From Roseivirga sp. 4D4 (GTDB lineage: Bacteria; Bacteroidota; Bacteroidia; Cytophagales; Cyclobacteriaceae): a DNA stretch of 64,000 nucleotides. Where the stretch lies: contig NZ_MDGP01000001.1 in NCBI RefSeq assembly GCF_001747095.1, positions 2,711,001 to 2,775,000 of the forward strand, in the 5' to 3' direction. The first letter of the stretch is position 1, and each line of letters starts with the position of its first letter. Below the pieces are notes generated by a model. The model was not told the DNA's origin and made no database searches. It saw only the letters and a program-made list of their open reading frames with translations. Below are positions 63,224-64,000 of the stretch, piece by piece. The translations under genes were made by a program, and so were the position numbers.

Positions 63224-63937
63224 ATGAATACTGTCGTACACAAATCAGATAGTCGAGGCCTTGCCGATCACGGATGGCTAAGAAGTCGACACAGTTTTAG
63301 CTTTGCCGGATACTACAATCCAGATCGCGTGCACTTCGGAGCACTTCGCGTACTAAATGACGATATTGTTGCAGGTGGCCAGGGTTTTGGCACTCACCCG
63401 CATGACAATATGGAAATTGTGTCCATACCGCTTTATGGAGATTTAGAGCATAAGGACAGTACCGGAACTGGGGAAGTGATCAAGACAGGTGACGTGCAAA
63501 TCATGTCGGCCGGTTCAGGTTTAAGACATTCTGAATTTAATCATAGCAAGGATGACGAAGTCCAGTTTTTGCAGATATGGGTATTTCCAAAGGAAAGAGA
63601 CATTAAACCCAGGTATGAACAAAAGTCATTTGACATAGAGTCCAGAATGAACAAGTTTCAAACTGTAGTCTCGCCTGATGATGAAAGCGCACTATGGATA
63701 AACCAGGACGCTTATTTCAGCTTGGCTAACCTTGATGCGGGCACCAACTTGAACTATGAAGTAAAGAAACCCGGCAATGGGGTTTACTTCTTTGTTTTGA
63801 ATGGTGATGTGGCCATTGCAGGAGAAAGTTTGTTGAGCCGTGATGCGGTTGGTGTATCAGAAAGCAACAGCGTAGAGTTGAAGGCAAAATCCTATGCCGA
63901 AGTTTTGGCCATTGAAGTGCCCATGGACATTCAATAG
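63224..63937 (+). CDS. Pirin family bicupin protein
   Basis: 237 residues, two cupin domains. The metal-site histidines are in FGTHPHDNMEIVSIPLYGDL and SAGSGLRHSEFNHSKDDEVQ (N-terminal cupin); the C-terminal cupin lacks them, as usual. Similar proteins are iron-dependent quercetin 2,3-dioxygenases (YhaK/YhhW type) or redox sensors. An AAAGGAATC stretch 5' of the ATG may act as a weak ribosome site. Confidence 0.93.
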   Translation: MNTVVHKSDSRGLADHGWLRSRHSFSFAGYYNPDRVHFGALRVLNDDIVAGGQGFGTHPHDNMEIVSIPLYGDLEHKDSTGTGEVIKTGDVQIMSAGSGLRHSEFNHSKDDEVQFLQIWVFPKERDIKPRYEQKSFDIESRMNKFQTVVSPDDESALWINQDAYFSLANLDAGTNLNYEVKKPGNGVYFFVLNGDVAIAGESLLSRDAVGVSESNSVELKAKSYAEVLAIEVPMDIQ

Positions 63938-63959
63938 ACTAACAAAAAGTATACATAAG

Positions 63960-64000
63960 GCCATCATGACCTCAGCAGGGTTGTGATGGCTATTTTTTTG
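63960..64000 (+). terminator. Terminator after the pirin gene
   Basis: GCCATCATGACC (63960-63971), loop TCAGCAG, GGTTGTGATGGC (63979-63990), 12 pairs with two G-T, then TATTTTTTT to the window end. Confidence 0.9.

Overview
The window reads as chromosomal DNA of a member of the Bacteroidota, most likely a marine Cytophagales-type bacterium of the Roseivirga/Fulvivirga kind; the exact genus is inference. Supporting signs are a PorQ and a PorE-like type IX secretion protein, a DUF2723 membrane protein, the long-form amidophosphoribosyltransferase, promoters of the Bacteroidota type (TTTG, 17-19 bases, TAnnTTTG) and an almost complete lack of Shine-Dalgarno sequences. I see no prophage, insertion sequence, integrase or CRISPR array. 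Gene density is high and most genes are housekeeping.

Layout. 1-7.3 kb: the end of a DUF2723 gene, a membrane protein, a TPR protein, an Lrp regulator with a phosphoribosyltransferase, an MscS channel, panB and icd. 7.3-10.7 kb: a Lon-N domain protein followed by nuoABCD. 10.7-16.9 kb: a block that splits the complex I genes, holding a TPR/SH3 protein, tRNA-Lys, an NHL/TPR protein, a PadR regulator with a large duplicated permease, and murI. 17.0-27.1 kb: nuoHIJKLMN and a long amidophosphoribosyltransferase. nuoE, nuoF and nuoG are absent from the window. 27.2-37 kb: nitrilase-family hydrolase, HesB/IscA protein, methylmalonyl-CoA epimerase, RlmD, an AraC-type regulator with a VOC protein, a second PadR/permease pair, an aldo/keto reductase, a TolB-like lipoprotein and a cold-shock protein.

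37-49 kb is rich in protein quality control and envelope functions: SixA, then lon-porQ-hslU on the minus strand, divergent to a PorE-like OmpA protein, then dxr-rseP on the minus strand, divergent to an HtrA protease with a structured leader. 49-52 kb is a less conserved patch of small genes around an AraC regulator and a small secreted protein. 52-54 kb holds dnaA with two consensus DnaA boxes in front of it. A single-chain methylmalonyl-CoA mutase follows, in which a short small-subunit domain is fused to the large subunit. 57-63 kb holds a NUDIX hydrolase, a GNAT-like protein, a three-gene glycosyltransferase operon, an aspartyl-protease-like protein and a pirin.

Functional links: mce and the fused mutase supply two steps of propionyl-CoA to succinyl-CoA conversion; the two nuo segments encode the quinone and membrane arms of complex I but not the NADH-oxidising module; Lon, HslU, RseP and HtrA form a proteostasis group. 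The most interesting observations are the fused mutase, the Lys/Pro repeat tail on NuoI, the split complex I locus without nuoEFG, the palindromes placed inside promoters of padR (32 kb) and dxr, and a possible kissing-hairpin leader in front of htrA.
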